From Streptacidiphilus fuscans (GTDB lineage Bacteria; Actinomycetota; Actinomycetes; Streptomycetales; Streptomycetaceae), in assembly GCF_015690355.1 (NCBI RefSeq), contig NZ_JADPRT010000002.1, positions 569,337 through 633,336 on the forward strand: a stretch of 64,000 nucleotides of DNA, written 5' to 3'. A program made the position numbers and the translations under genes. How positions within the stretch are numbered: the stretch's first letter is position 1; each line of letters starts with the position of its first letter. The notes under the pieces are model-generated. The model worked only from the letters and a program-made list of their open reading frames with translations, was not told where the DNA came from and made no database searches. Positions 63,229 to 64,000 of the stretch are shown here, piece after piece.

Positions 63229-63594
63229 ATGCGATGGACCGACACACACGGCGTCCGATGGCGGATACGCCGGCACCGCCTGGCCGGAAAGCGACGCATC
63301 AAGCCCGAATGGGCCTTCGACATGATGCCCGACGGCTCGATGGACGATCCGATCTCGATGGTCCTCGCCGTGCCCGGCATGGTGGTGCTCGGCGTGCTGC
63401 TCCCGATCTGGCTGGTCGAGTGGCTGGTCCGGCTGCTGCTGACCCCCTTCGCGGCGCTGTTGCGGCTCACCGGCCTCGTGCCGTACCGGGTGGAACTGGT
63501 ACGCGATCGCACCCGCGGCGAGTCCGTGCACACTCCCCGCGGCTACGGCGAACTCCGCCGCACCCTGGCCGCGATGCGCCAAGGGCGGAGCTGA
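63229..63594 (+). CDS. Small membrane protein, unknown function
   Basis: A 121-residue protein. A basic N-terminus (DTHGVRWRIRRHRLAGKRRI) precedes hydrophobic segments at about 44-65 (SMVLAVPGMVVLGVLLPIWL) and 66-85 (VEWLVRLLLTPFAALLRL). A charged tail follows with RVELVRDRTRGESVHTPRGY. I do not recognise the family beyond general similarity to streptomycete hypothetical membrane proteins. The ATG at 63229 has GGGGGACAG upstream. A much longer frame from 59233 is open but has no coding character. Confidence 0.72.
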   Translation: MRWTDTHGVRWRIRRHRLAGKRRIKPEWAFDMMPDGSMDDPISMVLAVPGMVVLGVLLPIWLVEWLVRLLLTPFAALLRLTGLVPYRVELVRDRTRGESVHTPRGYGELRRTLAAMRQGRS

Positions 63595-63616
63595 CGGCCG
63601 GTCCGCCGCGCCCGGC

Positions 63617-64000
63617 TCACCGGCGCAGCGGGACGTTCTGCAGCCACAGTTGGCCGCGGGCGAGCAGGGCCGACATGCCTGCGGATGTGATGGTCACCTC
63701 CCACAACTGCTGATCCGCGTCCTGGAATACCGGCCGGGCATCGACGCGGACGGGGCCGGTGACGTCGCGGACGAAGGAGTCCGTGGCGTTGCCGGTGCCG
63801 ACGGCGAACTGACCGAGGTGCGCGACCGCCCGGGAGGCGCCGACGCTGGCCGCCCGCTCGACGACGGTGCAGTACACGCCGTTGTGCACGGCGTTCCACG
63901 CGTCGTGGTGCTGGGTGCCGATGTCGAGGTGGCCGGTGACACGGTCGGGGCTGACCGTGTCGAACGTCAGCCCCAGCTCCGCGACGAACCGGCTGGCGGA
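63617..64000 (-). CDS. PaaI-type hotdog thioesterase (N-terminus outside window)
   Basis: The frame is open to the right edge, so the start is missing; 127 residues are visible. The core reads VTGHLDIGTQHHDAWNAVHN then GVYCTVVERAASVGAS, close to the PaaI/4HBT motif (V-x-G-x-L ... H-x-x-x-x-x-x-x-H-N/G-G). Later strands are RDVTGPVRVDARPVFQDADQ and LWEVTITSAGM. Such enzymes hydrolyse aromatic or fatty acyl-CoA. The usual catalytic Asp or Glu after the HNGV turn appears as the Glu in VVER. It converges on the membrane-protein gene with a 22 nt gap. Confidence 0.85.
   Translation of the reverse strand, partial: SASRFVAELGLTFDTVSPDRVTGHLDIGTQHHDAWNAVHNGVYCTVVERAASVGASRAVAHLGQFAVGTGNATDSFVRDVTGPVRVDARPVFQDADQQLWEVTITSAGMSALLARGQLWLQNVPLRR

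Noticed and set aside
59233..63594. A 1453-codon open frame on the plus strand
   Set aside because: It runs antisense to the sigma, RpiB and LamG genes, is almost all Arg/Pro/Ala, and has no ribosome binding site. Only its last 121 codons, with their own start at 63229, look like a gene.

Overview
This is a 64 kb stretch of chromosome from a high-GC actinomycete, almost certainly a member of the Streptomycetaceae. The grounds are the strong G/C bias at third codon positions, frequent GTG starts, mycothiol biosynthesis (MshB), SpoIIE-type phosphatases fused to anti-sigma-like kinase domains, ECF sigma factor loci, and a gene order that I recall from Streptomyces chromosomes. It reads as core or near-core chromosome. 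I see no rRNA or tRNA genes, insertion sequences, prophage, integrase, CRISPR array or biosynthetic gene cluster.

Left part (1-30 kb). A soluble MgtE_N/CBS protein (cut by the window edge) and a DUF1003 membrane protein are followed by the Fe-S carrier ATPase Mrp. Next comes the envelope-stress locus, read leftwards: ECF sigma factor, zinc-binding anti-sigma factor, HtrA-like protease, TatB. The same set, with an O-methyltransferase beside the sigma gene and mrp nearby, is found in mycobacteria around sigE. Then follow DUF3117, a PaaG-like enoyl-CoA hydratase/isomerase, 3-methyladenine glycosylase Tag, a DivIVA-domain membrane protein, a FolP2-like dihydropteroate synthase, a LOG-family hydrolase, and two lysine/diaminopimelate genes (dapE, dapC) with ferredoxin fdxA. 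Also here are a GNAT enzyme, a SirB1-type transglutaminase-like protein, a TetR regulator with a VC0807-type membrane protein, a DesK/DesR-like two-component system beside an ABC-2 exporter, mshB with its DUF6113 partner, and a large proline/glutamine-rich membrane protein with a peptidoglycan-binding-type exterior.

Centre (30.8-47.7 kb). Two complete peptide-type ABC importers face each other. System 1 (plus strand) is substrate-binding lipoprotein, two permeases, and a single gene fusing both ATPases through a long Ala/Glu-rich linker. System 2 (minus strand) has lipoprotein, two permeases and two separate ATPases. They meet at back-to-back terminators. TypA and a third, orphan substrate-binding lipoprotein follow. 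In both systems the binding-protein gene is separated from the first permease by strong stem-loops. In system 2 this is an extraordinary G16-C4-G8-C3-G-C20 tract.

Right part (47.9-64 kb). A succinate dehydrogenase operon (membrane anchor, flavoprotein, iron-sulphur protein) is followed by two tandem PAS-PAS-GAF-SpoIIE-HATPase proteins, a Nudix hydrolase, a receiver-less winged-helix regulator, an ECF sigma factor with a small membrane partner, an RpiB-family isomerase, two tandem LamG-domain membrane proteins with matching promoters, a small membrane protein, and a hotdog thioesterase cut by the right edge.

Noncoding structure. The most striking unexplained signal is a family of palindromic intergenic elements of roughly 90-260 bp, seen five times, always beside the 3' end of a gene. 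They share terminal AGGGGCGCGGGG arms and a conserved asymmetric core GGATGGCCCTG. A second recurring signal is a set of genes whose start codon lies 6 or 8 nt after a TANNNT -10 hexamer, which suggests leaderless transcription.
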